A stretch of 64,000 nucleotides of DNA. It comes from Alkanindiges hydrocarboniclasticus (GTDB taxonomy: Bacteria; Pseudomonadota; Gammaproteobacteria; Pseudomonadales; Moraxellaceae). The stretch's first letter is position 1. Every line of letters begins with the position of its first letter. The stretch covers positions 1-64,000 of the forward strand of contig NZ_MLCN01000030.1 of the NCBI RefSeq assembly GCF_001982605.1, given 5' to 3'. Shown here piece after piece: positions 29,504 to 39,714 of this stretch. The notes below the pieces were generated by a model. The model saw only the letters and a program-made list of their open reading frames with translations. It had not been told where the DNA came from and made no database searches. The position numbers and the translations under genes are program-made.

Positions 29504-31216
29504 CTAACTCGGCTTGTAACTATCTCTTAAATCCAGAATCCGGTTAAACACGGGTTTATCCGTAGTGAAGTCTTTTTCATCCGCCACAAAATAGCCTTCA
29601 CGCTCAAACTGGAAACGGTCACCGGCACTGGCCTGTGCCAATGAGGGCTCAATCACTGCCTGTAATACTTTGACCGATTCAGGATTCAGGTTTTGCATAA
29701 AGTCATCACCTGCTTCGGGATTTGCATTGGCAAACAGTCGTTCATAAACACGCACTTCGGCAGGAACACCTTGTGCACTGTCTACCCAGTGAATCACGCC
29801 TTTCACCTTACGGCCTTCAGGATTTTTGCCCAAAGTATCTGGGTCAATGCTGCATTTTAGCTCAACCACTTCACCGCTTTCATCCTTGATCACCTCATTG
29901 CACTTGATGACATAGGCATGACGCAGGCGCACTTCGCCATCAGGAATTAGGCGCTTAAAGCCTTTTGGCGGTACTTCGGCAAAGTCGTTTTTATCAATGT
30001 AAATCACGGAAGACAAAGGAATATCACGCTCGCCCATATCCACATTGGGGTGACGAGAATGATGCAGAGTCATATTTTCCGGCAGATTGGTAAGTGTTAC
30101 CTTGAGTGGATTTAATACGGCCATAGCGCGTGGTGCAGTATTTTCCAGCGACTGACGAATACAGAATTCCAGCAAGCCAATATCCACTACGCCATCGGCC
30201 TTGGATACACCGGTACGCTGGCAAAAATCCCTTAAGCCTTCAGCGGTAAAACCACGACGGCGCATTCCTGCTACGGTAGGCATGCGTGGGTCATCCCAAC
30301 CTTGTACCACGCCATCATCTACCAGTTTTTTTAGCTTGCGCTTGCTGGTTAAGGTGTAATCTACATTCAGGCGTGAAAACTCAATCTGGCGCGGTTTGGC
30401 CTGAGTGTCTACCTTAGAAATAATCCAGTCATAAAAAGGACGGTGATCTTCAAATTCCAGCGTACACAGTGAGTGGGTAATGCCTTCAATCGCATCAGAT
30501 AATGGATGCGCATAATCATACATGGGATAAATGCACCACTTGTCACCCGTCTGGTGATGATGTGCCTTTAGCACGCGGTACAATACCGGATCACGCAGGT
30601 GTACGTTGGGGCTAGCCATGTCAATCTTGGCACGCAACACCGCAGCACCTTCGTTGAACTCACCGGCGCGCATTTGTTCAAACAGCTTGAGGTTTTCTTC
30701 CACTGTCTGATCACGGTTGGGCGAGTTGGTGCCTGCTTCAGTAAAGCTGCCACGATTGAGCTTGATTTGCTCTGGCGTTTGCAAATCCACATAGGCATCA
30801 CCCTGCTGAATCAGTTGCAGCGCCCAGTTATATAGCTGGTCAAAGTAGCTAGAGGCATAGCGAATCTCACCATTCCAGTTAAAGCCTAGCCAGTGAATGT
30901 CATTTTTAATATTGTCAACATATTCCTGTTTTTCGGCAGACGGATTGGTGTCATCCAGACGCAGGTTACACAGGCCATTATTTTCAATGGCCACGCCAAA
31001 ATTCAGGCAAATGGACTTTACATGGCCAAGGTGCAGGTAACCATTGGGTTCTGGTGGAAAACGTGACACAATCTGGCTGTGTTTGCCGCTCGCCAGGTCA
31101 TCTGCAATAATCTGGCGAATGAAATCCAGACCGGCCTGTGCTTGCTGCTGTTGTGGTGCGTTGGAAGTGTTTGGGGTCAAGTCAGGCATCGCAGTGGCAG
31201 CATCATTTGGCTTCAT
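29504..31216 (-). CDS. glnS: Glutaminyl-tRNA synthetase
   Basis: GlnS charges tRNA-Gln directly. The 570-residue protein (ATG at 31214-31216; a GTG three codons upstream is less likely) has the class I signature [16 protein letters not shown] near residue 42, the KMSKS-equivalent [26 protein letters not shown] near 265, the [14 protein letters not shown] element and a C-terminal anticodon-binding beta-barrel ([23 protein letters not shown]...[14 protein letters not shown]). The N-terminal 30 residues are Ala/Gln-rich and variable. It is divergent from the cyclophilin gene, with short spacing. Confidence 0.97.
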   Translation of the reverse strand: MKPNDAATAMPDLTPNTSNAPQQQQAQAGLDFIRQIIADDLASGKHSQIVSRFPPEPNGYLHLGHVKSICLNFGVAIENNGLCNLRLDDTNPSAEKQEYVDNIKNDIHWLGFNWNGEIRYASSYFDQLYNWALQLIQQGDAYVDLQTPEQIKLNRGSFTEAGTNSPNRDQTVEENLKLFEQMRAGEFNEGAAVLRAKIDMASPNVHLRDPVLYRVLKAHHHQTGDKWCIYPMYDYAHPLSDAIEGITHSLCTLEFEDHRPFYDWIISKVDTQAKPRQIEFSRLNVDYTLTSKRKLKKLVDDGVVQGWDDPRMPTVAGMRRRGFTAEGLRDFCQRTGVSKADGVVDIGLLEFCIRQSLENTAPRAMAVLNPLKVTLTNLPENMTLHHSRHPNVDMGERDIPLSSVIYIDKNDFAEVPPKGFKRLIPDGEVRLRHAYVIKCNEVIKDESGEVVELKCSIDPDTLGKNPEGRKVKGVIHWVDSAQGVPAEVRVYERLFANANPEAGDDFMQNLNPESVKVLQAVIEPSLAQASAGDRFQFEREGYFVADEKDFTTDKPVFNRILDLRDSYKPS

Positions 31217-31295
31217 ATGGATCACACACAGAATAAAGGGTTAGGTACGAAAATTGAAAAATCTACTCGCAAATCTTGAAAATTTCGTCAAAACT

Positions 31296-31937
31296 ATGCC
31301 TCTCTATTTAGGGAAACTTTCGTTTAGACAGCAATTTCTCGGTTTACTCGCCATGCAGTTTACCGTTTGCGTCTTCATCACTCAACCAATTCAAACGGCT
31401 TTTGCCGCACAACCTGGAGATACAGCAATGAGTCACCCACAAGTTGAGTTAAATACCAACAAAGGTCGCATTGTATTGGAGTTAAATAGCGATAAAGCCC
31501 CAAAAACTGTGGCTAATTTTTTGTCTTATGTGAAAAGCGGTCATTATGATGGCGTGATTTTCCATCGCGTGATTGACAACTTCATGGTACAGGGCGGCGG
31601 TATGGATGCCAACTTCAAGGAAAAGCCAACCCGTGATTCAATTGAAAATGAAGCAGACAACGGCCTGACCAATGAAGAAGGCACCGTGGCAATGGCTCGT
31701 ACCAATGCACCGCACTCTGCCAGCGCCCAGTTTTTCATCAACGTGAAAAACAACACTTTCCTGAACCATACTGGCAAAACACCACAGGGCTGGGGTTATG
31801 CAGTATTTGGTAAAGTGGTTGAAGGCATGGACGTGGTAAATACCATTAAAAAGGTAAAAACCGGCAACCGTGGCTATCACTCCGATGTACCGGTTGAAAA
31901 CATTGTGATTGAATCTGCCAAAGTAATCAGCGAATAA
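31296..31937 (+). CDS. Cyclophilin-type peptidyl-prolyl isomerase with possible dual localisation
   Basis: From the ATG at 31296 the product has 213 residues: a signal-peptide-like start (basic n-region, hydrophobic [15 protein letters not shown], cleavage near AFA-AQ) followed by a complete cyclophilin domain ([36 protein letters not shown], the catalytic Arg in [12 protein letters not shown] and [15 protein letters not shown]). A second ATG at 31428 with GGAGATACAGCA upstream would give a 169-residue cytoplasmic PpiB-like form starting [10 protein letters not shown]. Which start is used decides whether it is periplasmic or cytosolic. It precedes lpxH by 39 bases, as ppiB does in other proteobacteria. 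Confidence 0.85.
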   Translation: MPLYLGKLSFRQQFLGLLAMQFTVCVFITQPIQTAFAAQPGDTAMSHPQVELNTNKGRIVLELNSDKAPKTVANFLSYVKSGHYDGVIFHRVIDNFMVQGGGMDANFKEKPTRDSIENEADNGLTNEEGTVAMARTNAPHSASAQFFINVKNNTFLNHTGKTPQGWGYAVFGKVVEGMDVVNTIKKVKTGNRGYHSDVPVENIVIESAKVISE

Positions 31938-31976
31938 GCTGGCTGCTGACCATGCTTTTTTGTCTAGAGCAATCCC

Positions 31977-32729
31977 GTGCAACAACTGTTTATTGCTGAT
32001 TTACATTTGTCCCCTAATCACCCTCGCCTTGTGCGGGGGTTTTTAGATCTACTGCAACACTATCGTACCGAGGTTGATGAGCTATACATTGTAGGCGACT
32101 GGTTTGAAGCTTGGTTAGGCGATGATGACCATTCGGCTTGGCTGGATAACATTGTTCATGCCTTGCAAGTATTTACAGCCAGCGGTAGCCGGATTTTTTT
32201 TATGCATGGTAACCGCGATTTTGCACTGGGCCAGCAATTTATGCAGCGCTTTGGTGGCCGGTTAATTACCAAACAACGTATTACTATTAAAAATAACAAC
32301 TTAAGCGTCGCACTGGAACACGGTGATGCCCTGTGTACGGATGATATTTCTTACCAGCGCTTTAAAAAAATTATTCGCAATCCATTGGTTATGTATACCC
32401 TGCTACACTTGCCATTGTCATTACGGCGCAAGGTTGCCCAGCAAGCCCGGCAAAAAAGCAAAGCCAGCCATCAGCGCAAGTCTGCCTATATTATGGATGT
32501 GAATGAACAGGCCGTCGCAACTGTCCTGAATCATCATGACATTTTGCTGCATGGCCACACCCATCGTCCAGCTATTCATGAATACAACAATGGCAAAAAA
32601 CGAATTGTTCTTGGCGACTGGCGTGAGCCTGAATCAACAGCAGGATTAGCAACAGGTTTGTCCTATGGCAGCGCCATGATTGCCCTACTGAATGAACACG
32701 GCTTACAACTGATTGAATGGAAGTTCTAA
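31977..32729 (+). CDS. lpxH: UDP-2,3-diacylglucosamine diphosphatase
   Basis: LpxH hydrolyses UDP-2,3-diacylglucosamine to lipid X in lipid A synthesis at the inner-membrane surface. The 250-residue protein begins at GTG and has the metallophosphoesterase motifs in order: FIADLHLSPNHP at residue 4, GDWFEAWLGDDD near 41, MHGNRDFALG near 75, LEHGDALCTDD near 112 and HGHTHRPAIHE near 190. The set is complete and the length is slightly above the usual 240. It ends at the strong bidirectional terminator at 32791-32823. Confidence 0.95.
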   Translation: MQQLFIADLHLSPNHPRLVRGFLDLLQHYRTEVDELYIVGDWFEAWLGDDDHSAWLDNIVHALQVFTASGSRIFFMHGNRDFALGQQFMQRFGGRLITKQRITIKNNNLSVALEHGDALCTDDISYQRFKKIIRNPLVMYTLLHLPLSLRRKVAQQARQKSKASHQRKSAYIMDVNEQAVATVLNHHDILLHGHTHRPAIHEYNNGKKRIVLGDWREPESTAGLATGLSYGSAMIALLNEHGLQLIEWKF

Positions 32730-32790
32730 CCTATAGCTCTTAAGTAATAAGCCCTAAATAACAATTACTACGCACTATCTATTACCCCAT

Positions 32791-32823
32791 AAAAAAACCA
32801 GCCTGAGTTGGGCTGGTTTTTTA
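32791..32823. terminator. Bidirectional terminator between lpxH and katE
   Basis: Stem AAACCAGCC (32795-32803) with GGCTGGTTT (32811-32819), loop TGAGTTG, A-run on the left and T-run on the right, serving two convergent genes. Confidence 0.88.
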
Positions 32824-32837
32824 CCACACTTAATAAA

Positions 32838-34988
32838 TCAGGCTGGAACCATTTTGGCCAGTGGTTCACGTGCCCACACCCGATGTTTTAACAAGCCCTG
32901 CTTTAACTGATCCTGCACACTGGCAAAATCGTTTCCGGTTAATGTACCCTCGTCTGGCGTCAGGCGGAGCTGCTCTAGCAATTGGGCATTGTCACCCAGC
33001 AATACCAGTGGTTTCAAATGCTTGTAGGTTTCCAGCAGATAATGCAAGCCTTCACCATTTTGCTGCATGGCTGCAATATCATCGCCATCTACCACCACAA
33101 CGGCATCAAACATAATAGACGGCATGCTATCCATTGCCGCATCCACTTTAAGCATTTCACCCTTACTGGTTTTAACCGGTGCCGGACTTGGGCCAACCAG
33201 CTTGATCACCGCCATTTCTTTTAGCGCCCAGTTTAAAATAGTTTCAACGGTATCGGCATTGACGCCATTGCTCACTAGCACAGCAATCTTGCGTGCCTTG
33301 ATATCTTTGGGCAAAAAGCTCATCTGGCTTAATGCCGGTGAAGCTTGCATATTAATTTGTGGTACCTCCACCGTACCTTTAGCGGGTGGCTCAACACCCA
33401 GATTCATTGCAACTTTTTTGGCCAGTTCCAGATCAATATTGGCCAGAATTTCATTGACCGTGCGCTCGCGAATCCATTGACGCTCTACCTTGCCCAATTC
33501 AAAACTATAGGCATCAATCACATGTTGCTGTTCAGGCGCGCTCAGGCTCTTAAAGAACATGCGGGCCTGCGAGAAATGATCCCCAAATGATGGACTGCGC
33601 TGGCGAATCTTGTGTCCATCCACGCGCTCCTGATAGGTTTCAAAACCACCCTGAGCTGCTGCTGGCGGGGTTTCACGTGGCCAGTTGTTATCAATGGAAT
33701 TGGGGTTGTACGACGCACGCCCCTTGTTAATGGTTTGACGATGGAAGCCGTCGCGCTGATGATTGTGGAAGGGACATACCGGCCGATTAATTGGAATCTC
33801 GTGGAAATTTGGTCCACCCAGACGCAATAGCTGGGTATCCGTATAAGAGAACAGACGGCCCTGCAATAAGGGATCATTGGTGAAATCAATACCGGGCACA
33901 ATATGCGCTGGACAAAACGCCACCTGCTCGGTTTCAGCAAAGAAATTTTCCGGATTACGGTTAAGCACCATTTTACCCAGTGGAATTACTGGCACCAGTT
34001 CTTCAGGAATAAGTTTGGTCGCATCCAGAATGTCAAAGTCAAATTTGTGTTCATCTTCCTCTTCAATCACCTGAACACCCAATTCCCATTCGGGATACAG
34101 TCCAGCTTCAATACATTCCCATAGATCACGGCGTTGATAGTCCGGGTCTTTACCCGCCAGTTTCTGTGCTTCATCCCACAGCAGCGACAGAACACCTTGC
34201 AACGGCTTAAAGTGGAATTTCACAAAACGGGCTTTGCCTTCTGCATTAATAAAGCGGAAAGAGTGAACGCCAAACCCCTGACGGGTACGGTAATTAACCG
34301 GAATAGCGCGGTCAGACATCTGCCAGGTTACATGGTGGGCAGTTTCCGGTGTTAAGGATACAAAATCCCAGAAAGTGTCATGTGCAGACTGACCAGTTGG
34401 GATTTCATTGTGGGGTTCAGGCTTTACTGCATGAACCAGATCGGGAAACTTGATGGCATCCTGGATAAAAAATACTGGAATGTCATTACCGACCAAATCA
34501 TAATTACCTTCTTCGGTATAAAACTTCACGGCAAAGCCACGGGTATCGCGTACCGTGTCCGATGTACCGCGTGGGCCTTGTACGGGTGAGAAACGCACAA
34601 ACACCGGGGTTTGCTTGCTGGGGTCTTGCAAGAACGCAGCTTTTGTTAGCTCGGCATGATTCTTATAAGGCTGGAAATAACCATGTGCTGCGGCACCACG
34701 CGCATGCACAACCCGTTCTGGAATACGCTCATGGTCAAAATGCGTCATCTTTTCACGGAATAAAAAATCTTCCAGCAAGGAGGGGCCGCGCGTACCCGCT
34801 TTTAAGGTATTTTGATCATCTGCAACTTTAATGCCCTGATTACTACGGAGTGCTTCATTGGTAGCATCTGCCTTATATTGCTCCAACTGTTCATTTTTTT
34901 CTGAAGTATTTTGCCGATCAGTCGTATCAGTGCCAGCCAGTTCACTTTTAAAGGCGTCATTATCTGTTTGTGGATTCTTAATCATCAT
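32838..34988 (-). CDS. katE: Large-subunit (HPII-type, clade 2) monofunctional catalase
   Basis: KatE decomposes hydrogen peroxide in the cytoplasm, typically in stationary phase. The 716-residue protein has a 70-residue polar N-terminal extension, the catalase core with the distal His in [14 protein letters not shown] near 95, the Asn region [20 protein letters not shown] near 167 and the haem-ligand Tyr in [14 protein letters not shown] near 385. A flavodoxin/DJ-1-like C-terminal domain ([19 protein letters not shown] near 570 onward) defines the large-subunit class. The second codon is also ATG, so the start is uncertain by one residue. An ATTGAA/TTCAAT palindrome lies upstream at 35085-35102. 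Confidence 0.95.
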   Translation of the reverse strand: MMIKNPQTDNDAFKSELAGTDTTDRQNTSEKNEQLEQYKADATNEALRSNQGIKVADDQNTLKAGTRGPSLLEDFLFREKMTHFDHERIPERVVHARGAAAHGYFQPYKNHAELTKAAFLQDPSKQTPVFVRFSPVQGPRGTSDTVRDTRGFAVKFYTEEGNYDLVGNDIPVFFIQDAIKFPDLVHAVKPEPHNEIPTGQSAHDTFWDFVSLTPETAHHVTWQMSDRAIPVNYRTRQGFGVHSFRFINAEGKARFVKFHFKPLQGVLSLLWDEAQKLAGKDPDYQRRDLWECIEAGLYPEWELGVQVIEEEDEHKFDFDILDATKLIPEELVPVIPLGKMVLNRNPENFFAETEQVAFCPAHIVPGIDFTNDPLLQGRLFSYTDTQLLRLGGPNFHEIPINRPVCPFHNHQRDGFHRQTINKGRASYNPNSIDNNWPRETPPAAAQGGFETYQERVDGHKIRQRSPSFGDHFSQARMFFKSLSAPEQQHVIDAYSFELGKVERQWIRERTVNEILANIDLELAKKVAMNLGVEPPAKGTVEVPQINMQASPALSQMSFLPKDIKARKIAVLVSNGVNADTVETILNWALKEMAVIKLVGPSPAPVKTSKGEMLKVDAAMDSMPSIMFDAVVVVDGDDIAAMQQNGEGLHYLLETYKHLKPLVLLGDNAQLLEQLRLTPDEGTLTGNDFASVQDQLKQGLLKHRVWAREPLAKMVPA

Positions 34989-35241
34989 TTGCTCCAGTGC
35001 GATGGGTTTTTGTGCCTAATAGCCAGTGGCTTTTTCTAGGCATGTTATGACCTGTCTGTATTGCCAGCGCTATGAATAAGATAAATTGAAAGATCGTTCA
35101 ATATGCAGGTACAGCTTCATAACACATCACAACAGGAAGCACGGCTATAACTACAATGCTGTTATACAAGATACGTTTGGCTACATTGTTAAGCTTTAAT
35201 TTTAAAAAGATTATTTAGCTATTTTAATTAATGTTTCAAAT
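34989..35241. other. katE upstream region
   Basis: About 250 bases without a gene between the katE start and the fba terminator. The only notable structure is the inverted repeat ATTGAA-AGATCG-TTCAAT at 35085-35102, about 100 bases before katE, which could be a regulator site. The rest is A+T-rich. Confidence 0.4.
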
Positions 35242-35278
35242 AAAAAAACCCGCAGGCCAACAGGCTACGGGGTTTTTT
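35242..35278 (-). terminator. Terminator after fba
   Basis: Stem AAAAAACCC (35243-35251) with GGGTTTTTT (35270-35278), an internal 3x3 loop, and an upper stem GGCC/GGCT capped by AACA. Confidence 0.75.
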
Positions 35279-35297
35279 AAGGCTTCTTTAGAACTGC

Positions 35298-36338
35298 TTA
35301 TTTGCTGTAACGATTAACCATTTTTTCTAGCGAAATAGGATTAATCTTGCTGGCATTACCTGCTGTACCAAAAGCTTCATAGCGTGCAACACAGATTTCC
35401 TGCATAGCGGTAATGGTCTTGGCAAAAAACTTGCGCGGATCAAATTCGGCCGGATTGGTGGCCAGTTCACGACGGATTGCGCCTGTAGAAGCCAGACGCA
35501 GGTCGGTATCAATATTGATTTTGCGCACACCATGCTTAATGGCTTCTACCAGTTGCTCTACCGGAACACCGTAGGTTTCCTTAATTTCGCCACCGTACTG
35601 GTTAATAATCGCCAGCCAGTCCTGGGGTACAGAGCTGGAACCATGCATCACCAAGTGGGTATTTGGAATGCGGGCATGAATTTCTTTAATACGCTCAATA
35701 GCCAGAATGTCATCAGTCGGTGGACGGGTAAACTTGTAAGCCCCATGACTGGTGCCTACCGCAATAGCCAGTGCATCCACACCTGTATCTGCAACAAACT
35801 GGGCAGCTTCTTCCGGATCAGTCAGCAACTGGGAATGATCCAGTATGCCTTCTGCACCTACACCGTCTTCTTCACCAGCCATGCCGGTTTCCAGACTGCC
35901 CAGACAACCAATTTCACCTTCAACCGATACACCACAGGCATGGGCAATTTCAACCACACGACGGGTTACCCGCACGTTATAGTCATAATCAGTTGGGGTT
36001 TTGCCGTCTTCACCCAGTGAACCATCCATCATAACCGAGCTAAAACCCAGTTGAATGGAGCGCTGGCAAATATCAGGACTGGTACCATGATCCTGATGCA
36101 TAACTACCGGAATATGTGGCCACTCTTCAATGGCAGCCAGAATCATATGGCGTAAAAATGGTGCACCGGCATACTTGCGGGCACCGGCGCTGGCCTGCAC
36201 AATCACCGGAGAGTTGGTCTGGTCTGCCGCCATCATGATGGCACGCATTTGTTCCAGATTATTTACATTAAAAGCAGGAACCCCATAATTATATTCAGCT
36301 GCATGGTCAAGCAACTGGCGCAAGGAAATCAGTGCCAT
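35298..36338 (-). CDS. fba: Class II fructose-bisphosphate aldolase
   Basis: This zinc aldolase cleaves or forms fructose 1,6-bisphosphate. The 346-residue protein has the zinc-site segment [30 protein letters not shown] near residue 80-105, the EGEIGCLG motif near 140, the [12 protein letters not shown] segment near 192, HGSSSVP near 230 and [11 protein letters not shown] near 273. Its length and the HQDHG variant match the class IIB-type aldolases of Moraxellaceae and pseudomonads. The ATG has a strong GGAGG site. Like pgk nearby it serves gluconeogenesis during growth on non-sugar carbon. Confidence 0.96.
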   Translation of the reverse strand: MALISLRQLLDHAAEYNYGVPAFNVNNLEQMRAIMMAADQTNSPVIVQASAGARKYAGAPFLRHMILAAIEEWPHIPVVMHQDHGTSPDICQRSIQLGFSSVMMDGSLGEDGKTPTDYDYNVRVTRRVVEIAHACGVSVEGEIGCLGSLETGMAGEEDGVGAEGILDHSQLLTDPEEAAQFVADTGVDALAIAVGTSHGAYKFTRPPTDDILAIERIKEIHARIPNTHLVMHGSSSVPQDWLAIINQYGGEIKETYGVPVEQLVEAIKHGVRKINIDTDLRLASTGAIRRELATNPAEFDPRKFFAKTITAMQEICVARYEAFGTAGNASKINPISLEKMVNRYSK

Positions 36339-36454
36339 ATTATCCTCCAGAAAATTAGGCCAATTCTAACGTGTGTCCAGCAATATGTCAGTGATATTAA
36401 GAATTTTTATTCTTGATGATTCAATTTTTAAAACAAACAAAAAGTACTAAAACA

Positions 36455-36483
36455 ACAAATCCCGTAGCAAGTACGGGATTTGT
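36455..36483 (-). terminator. Terminator after the Thr-rich lipoprotein gene
   Basis: Perfect 10-bp stem AAATCCCGTA (36457-36466) with TACGGGATTT (36472-36481), loop GCAAG. Confidence 0.8.
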
Positions 36484-36495
36484 ATTTACTGTCAG

Positions 36496-36939
36496 TTAGC
36501 GGGCGCTATTGTCAGTAGTGTTGCCACTGGTGGCGGCAGCAGCAGCTTCGTTGGCTGCTTTAGCAGCAGAGTTGGCCGCATCAGCAGCAGACTGCGCAGC
36601 ATTGGCAGCAGATGAACTGCCAGTACCTGCAGTAGCAGTTGTACCTGTTGCAGCAGTACCCGTAGTAGCGGTTGTGTCAGTAGCAGTAGTATCACCCATA
36701 CCCGTTGTAGTGGTGTCACCCATGCCAGTAGCAGTGGTATCTGTTGTGGCCATACCGGTAGTATCGGTAGTGGTGGTGTCAGTCATGGCACCATCAGTGG
36801 CAGTAGAAGTTGTAGCACCCATGTCAGCGGTAGTTCCAGCAGCAGTGGTGTCAGTGGTTCCTTCAGCATTGTCACGGTTGCTACAGGCACCCAGAGCCAA
36901 TGGAATAGTCAGCGCAGCAATTAATAAAGCATGTTTCAT
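36496..36939 (-). CDS. Low-complexity Thr/Ala-rich lipoprotein, copy 1
   Basis: The 147-residue precursor has a signal peptide with lipobox LGAC (Cys19) and the start MKHALLIAALTIPLALGACS. The mature part is almost only T, A, G, D, M and S, with repeats of the type TTDTTATGMGDTTTTGMGDTT at about residues 55-90, then an Ala/Asn-rich helix (AANAAQSAADAANSAAKAANEAAAAA). No catalytic motif is present. It shares its leader, its ribosome-binding region and its Ala-rich tail with the lipoprotein at 37538, and both lie immediately downstream of pgk or a pgk remnant. A role as an outer-membrane surface or periplasmic spacer protein is only a guess. Confidence 0.75.
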   Translation of the reverse strand: MKHALLIAALTIPLALGACSNRDNAEGTTDTTAAGTTADMGATTSTATDGAMTDTTTTDTTGMATTDTTATGMGDTTTTGMGDTTATDTTATTGTAATGTTATAGTGSSSAANAAQSAADAANSAAKAANEAAAAATSGNTTDNSAR

Positions 36940-36949
36940 AAATCACCTC

Positions 36950-37147
36950 TTAAAGAATCTAAATTATTTATCGGTATAACCCTGGCCTGTAACAGCAGGT
37001 TTTCTCTTAACCGATAGACCTGCGGAAACTTCACCAGCTTGATTGCAACTTGGTATTTATCAATCGCAGACAGGTTAGCATTGGCATAATTGATCGAAAA
37101 GCCCTCACTGTCTGTAATTTCTTATGCAAATGTTGAAGTTCGGTTAA
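36950..37147 (-). pseudogene. Decayed 3' fragment of a second pgk copy
   Basis: Read on the minus strand, 37047-37145 translates to NRTSTFA-stop-EITDSEGFSI, six residues, then LSAIDKYQV. The functional pgk C-terminal region reads [18 protein letters not shown], six residues, then LSAIDKYEV: the same frame and the same spacing, with about 20 of 33 positions identical. The copy has an in-frame stop and a deletion of about 29 bases before the end compared with pgk. It lies just upstream of lipoprotein copy 1, exactly as intact pgk lies upstream of copy 2. Confidence 0.78.
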
Positions 37148-37489
37148 GCATTTTGTAGTAAAAAAATTAACGAATACTAAGAAGCTACTTATTAATTCGC
37201 CTTGTGGCAGTAGGTTTACATGGTTTTGTAAGTTTTTTTATTCAAGTTATTTTTGCCTAATGATGCATTGAACAAGCCTAAGGTTTTTAATAATAATATG
37301 ACTTACGCTTACAAACTGTTAACTACAAGATTAACCAAGGGCCTGTTTTAAAGACCAAAAGGTATTAAGTATATTAAGTATTGGTAAAAATTCAGCAGGT
37401 AATTACTTACTGCTACCTGCTACCAAGCGCTTCCCTCCACTTGAAGTGCATAGCCAGATATTAGTCATACTGGATGTAATGCATCTACA
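37148..37489. other. A+T-rich non-coding remainder between the pgk remnant and the second lipoprotein
   Basis: About 340 bases with no ORF of interest and no recognisable similarity to pgk that I can follow by eye. It probably represents decayed sequence of the duplicated segment. Confidence 0.4.
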
Positions 37490-37526
37490 AAAACATAAAC
37501 CCTGCTCACTGGCAGGGTTTATGTCT
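37490..37526 (-). terminator. Terminator after lipoprotein copy 2
   Basis: Perfect 13-bp stem ACATAAACCCTGC (37493-37505) with its complement (37512-37524), loop TCACTG, followed on the minus strand by TTTTTG. Confidence 0.8.
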
Positions 37527-37537
37527 ACAGGGACTAA

Positions 37538-37915
37538 TTAATCCCTTTTGGCATCAGCAGTTTCTTCTGCGGCATTCGCCTCAGCTTTTGCGGCCGTGTT
37601 ATTAGCTGCCTCAGCGGTTGCATTGGCGGCATCAGCAGCAGAACGGGCAGCAGCAGCCTGCGCATCATCAGCAGCGTCACCTACAGCATCAGCAGCGTTA
37701 ATGGCAGTGCCTGCAACTACAGCACCAGCAGTTTTAGCTGCTTCAGCAGTTTGGGCAGCCGCTTCGCGGCTTTCCTGCTCGGCACGCTCAGCAGCAACGC
37801 TTGCATCCTGAGCAGCAGAATCGGCCGTTGCTTCAGCATGTTCCTGAGTACGCTCGCTACAAGCAACCAGTGAAAAAGGAATTGCCAATGCAGCAATCAG
37901 TAGAAAATGTTTCAT
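37538..37915 (-). CDS. Low-complexity Ala/Glu-rich lipoprotein, copy 2
   Basis: The 125-residue precursor starts MKHFLLIAALAIPFSLVACS with lipobox Cys19. The mature part is an uninterrupted Ala-, Glu- and Asp-rich helical sequence (AAERAEQESREAAAQTAEAAKTAG, then AADDAQAAAARSAADAANATAEAANN), likely a long helix or coiled coil. It lies 25 bases downstream of pgk. The leader, gene position and AANA-type tail match the lipoprotein at 36496, so the two are paralogues that diverged in their central part (Thr/Gly repeats versus Ala/Glu helix). Confidence 0.78.
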   Translation of the reverse strand: MKHFLLIAALAIPFSLVACSERTQEHAEATADSAAQDASVAAERAEQESREAAAQTAEAAKTAGAVVAGTAINAADAVGDAADDAQAAAARSAADAANATAEAANNTAAKAEANAAEETADAKRD

Positions 37916-37940
37916 AAATCACCTCACAAACCAAGTGGTA

Positions 37941-39134
37941 TTAGTTATTGGAATAACGCTCGGCTAATATAGCAACCGCTGGCAGGACCTTGCCTTCAAC
38001 AAACTCCAGAAAAGCGCCACCACCTGTTGAAATATAACCAATCTGATTAGATACTTCATATTTATCAATCGCTGACAGCGTATCACCCCCACCCGCAATG
38101 GAAAAGCCTTCACTGTCGGCAATTGCCTGTGCAAGTGTTTGAGTTCCGTTACCAAAAGCATCCACTTCAAATACACCAACCGGGCCATTCCACAGGATTG
38201 TTTTGGCATTTTTCAGTAAGGCAGCAAACTGCTGAGCAGTTTGTGGGCCAATATCCAGAATCATGTCATTGTCGCCAATATCGCCAACATTTTTGGTTAC
38301 GGGCTGGCTGCTGGTCACAAAGTCCATAAAATCACCGTTAAGCTGGCTGGCATCAGCAACTACTACATCTACAGGCAAAGGCACGTCTACCTTGGCCGCA
38401 ATGGCTTTGGCAGTATCGAGCAGATCTGCTTCATACAGTGACTTGCCAACATTATAACCTGCGGCAGCCAGGAAAGTATTGGCAATACCCCCCCCTACAA
38501 TCAGCTGGTCACAAATGCCGGACAGGGAATTTAATACATCCAGTTTGGTTGACACCTTGGAACCAGCAACAATGGCAACCATAGGTTTTTCCGGGGCCTG
38601 CATGGCACGGCCCAGTGCATCCAGCTCGGCAGCCAGTAACGGGCCTGCTGCTGCAACCTTGGCCAGACGGGCAACCCCTTCAGTCGATGCTTCAGCACGA
38701 TGCGCTGTACCAAAAGCATCCATAACAAATACATCACACAAATTGGCATATTGCTGCGACAGTTCTGCGCTGTTTTTCTTTTCACCCTTGTTAAAGCGTA
38801 CGTTTTCCAGCAGCACAACTTGCCCCGGATTCACTTCCACGCCATTTAGGTAGTCAGTTTTTAAGGCAACGGCCTGACCCAGTGCATCTGACAAATACTG
38901 CGCAACCGGCGCAAGGGATTGTTCTGCTTTAGGCTCGCCTTCAACCGGACGGCCAAGATGGGAGCATACAATAACTGCCGCACCCTGCTGTAGTGCCTGT
39001 TGAATAGTTGGCAGTGCCGCGCGCAGGCGTGCATCACTGGTAATGTGTCCATTTTTGACCGGAACGTTTAAATCTTCGCGGATCAGAACTCGCTTGCCGT
39101 TTAAATCAAGATCGGTCATACGTTGAAAATTCAT
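37941..39134 (-). CDS. pgk: Phosphoglycerate kinase
   Basis: Pgk transfers phosphate between 1,3-bisphosphoglycerate and ADP. The 397-residue protein is complete: [15 protein letters not shown] near residue 15, the [11 protein letters not shown] loop near 58, [13 protein letters not shown] near 110, the [14 protein letters not shown] segment near 138, the [16 protein letters not shown] element near 185, the hinge [11 protein letters not shown] near 315 and the nucleotide-binding [15 protein letters not shown] near 350. The translation start [16 protein letters not shown] is the form seen in related Moraxellaceae. A decayed fragment of a second copy lies at 36950-37147. Confidence 0.97.
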   Translation of the reverse strand: MNFQRMTDLDLNGKRVLIREDLNVPVKNGHITSDARLRAALPTIQQALQQGAAVIVCSHLGRPVEGEPKAEQSLAPVAQYLSDALGQAVALKTDYLNGVEVNPGQVVLLENVRFNKGEKKNSAELSQQYANLCDVFVMDAFGTAHRAEASTEGVARLAKVAAAGPLLAAELDALGRAMQAPEKPMVAIVAGSKVSTKLDVLNSLSGICDQLIVGGGIANTFLAAAGYNVGKSLYEADLLDTAKAIAAKVDVPLPVDVVVADASQLNGDFMDFVTSSQPVTKNVGDIGDNDMILDIGPQTAQQFAALLKNAKTILWNGPVGVFEVDAFGNGTQTLAQAIADSEGFSIAGGGDTLSAIDKYEVSNQIGYISTGGGAFLEFVEGKVLPAVAILAERYSNN

Positions 39135-39330
39135 TTAATCTCTACCCTTTATCACGAAATGATTGCCAAAATAATTGGCGCAAATGTTAAAGCAAATCAT
39201 TACGGGAATCTATGTTTCAATTTACGAAGAAATAATGAAATTTTGCGAAACGAATTGGACAAATTACGTATAAAATCCTATTGTCTAGACAGAGAAGTCT
39301 ACCCTTTCAGGTTTTGGATCTATTTTAACC

Positions 39331-39714
39331 ATGTCAATAAACCCTGTTCCTTCGCAGAATATTCGAAACGTTTTGGGTGAGCGTTTGGCAAGCTGCTGCT
39401 TCGACCCGATTACTGGTTTTTTTCGTGATGGCTTTTGCCATACCGGTCCTTATGACCTGGGCCAGCACACGGTATGTGCACAGATGACCTCAGAGTTTTT
39501 AAATTTTTCCCAGCAGGTTGGCAACGACCTGAGTACACCATTACCGGAAATTGGTTTCGATGGCTTGCAGCCGGGTGATTTCTGGTGCATTTGCGTAACA
39601 CGCTGGAAAGAAGCGTATGATGCCGGGGTTGCTCCCCCGATCAAATTACAAGCATGCCATGAACGGGCGTTGGATTTTATATCACTGGAGGTGCTGCGTA
39701 ATTATGCGATCTGA
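39331..39714 (+). CDS. DUF2237 family protein
   Basis: The 127-residue protein matches the DUF2237 pattern throughout: NVLGERLASCCFDPITGFFRDGFCHTGPYD, HTVCAQMTSEFLNFSQQVGNDLSTP, GFDGLQPGDFWCICVTRWKEAYDAG and APPIKLQACHERAL. Conserved Cys, His and Trp residues hint at a metal or substrate site, but no function is established for the family. Its stop overlaps the start of the maf gene by 11 bases, so the two form an operon. Confidence 0.85.
   Translation: MSINPVPSQNIRNVLGERLASCCFDPITGFFRDGFCHTGPYDLGQHTVCAQMTSEFLNFSQQVGNDLSTPLPEIGFDGLQPGDFWCICVTRWKEAYDAGVAPPIKLQACHERALDFISLEVLRNYAI

Noticed and set aside
36509-36979. 156-codon plus-strand Val/Ala-rich ORF
   Set aside because: It is the antisense shadow of the low-complexity lipoprotein, which has a signal peptide, lipobox and terminator.
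39617-39703. N-terminal extension of the Maf protein
   Set aside because: The extra 29 codons are the out-of-frame end of the DUF2237 gene, and the Maf domain starts at the ATG at 39704.
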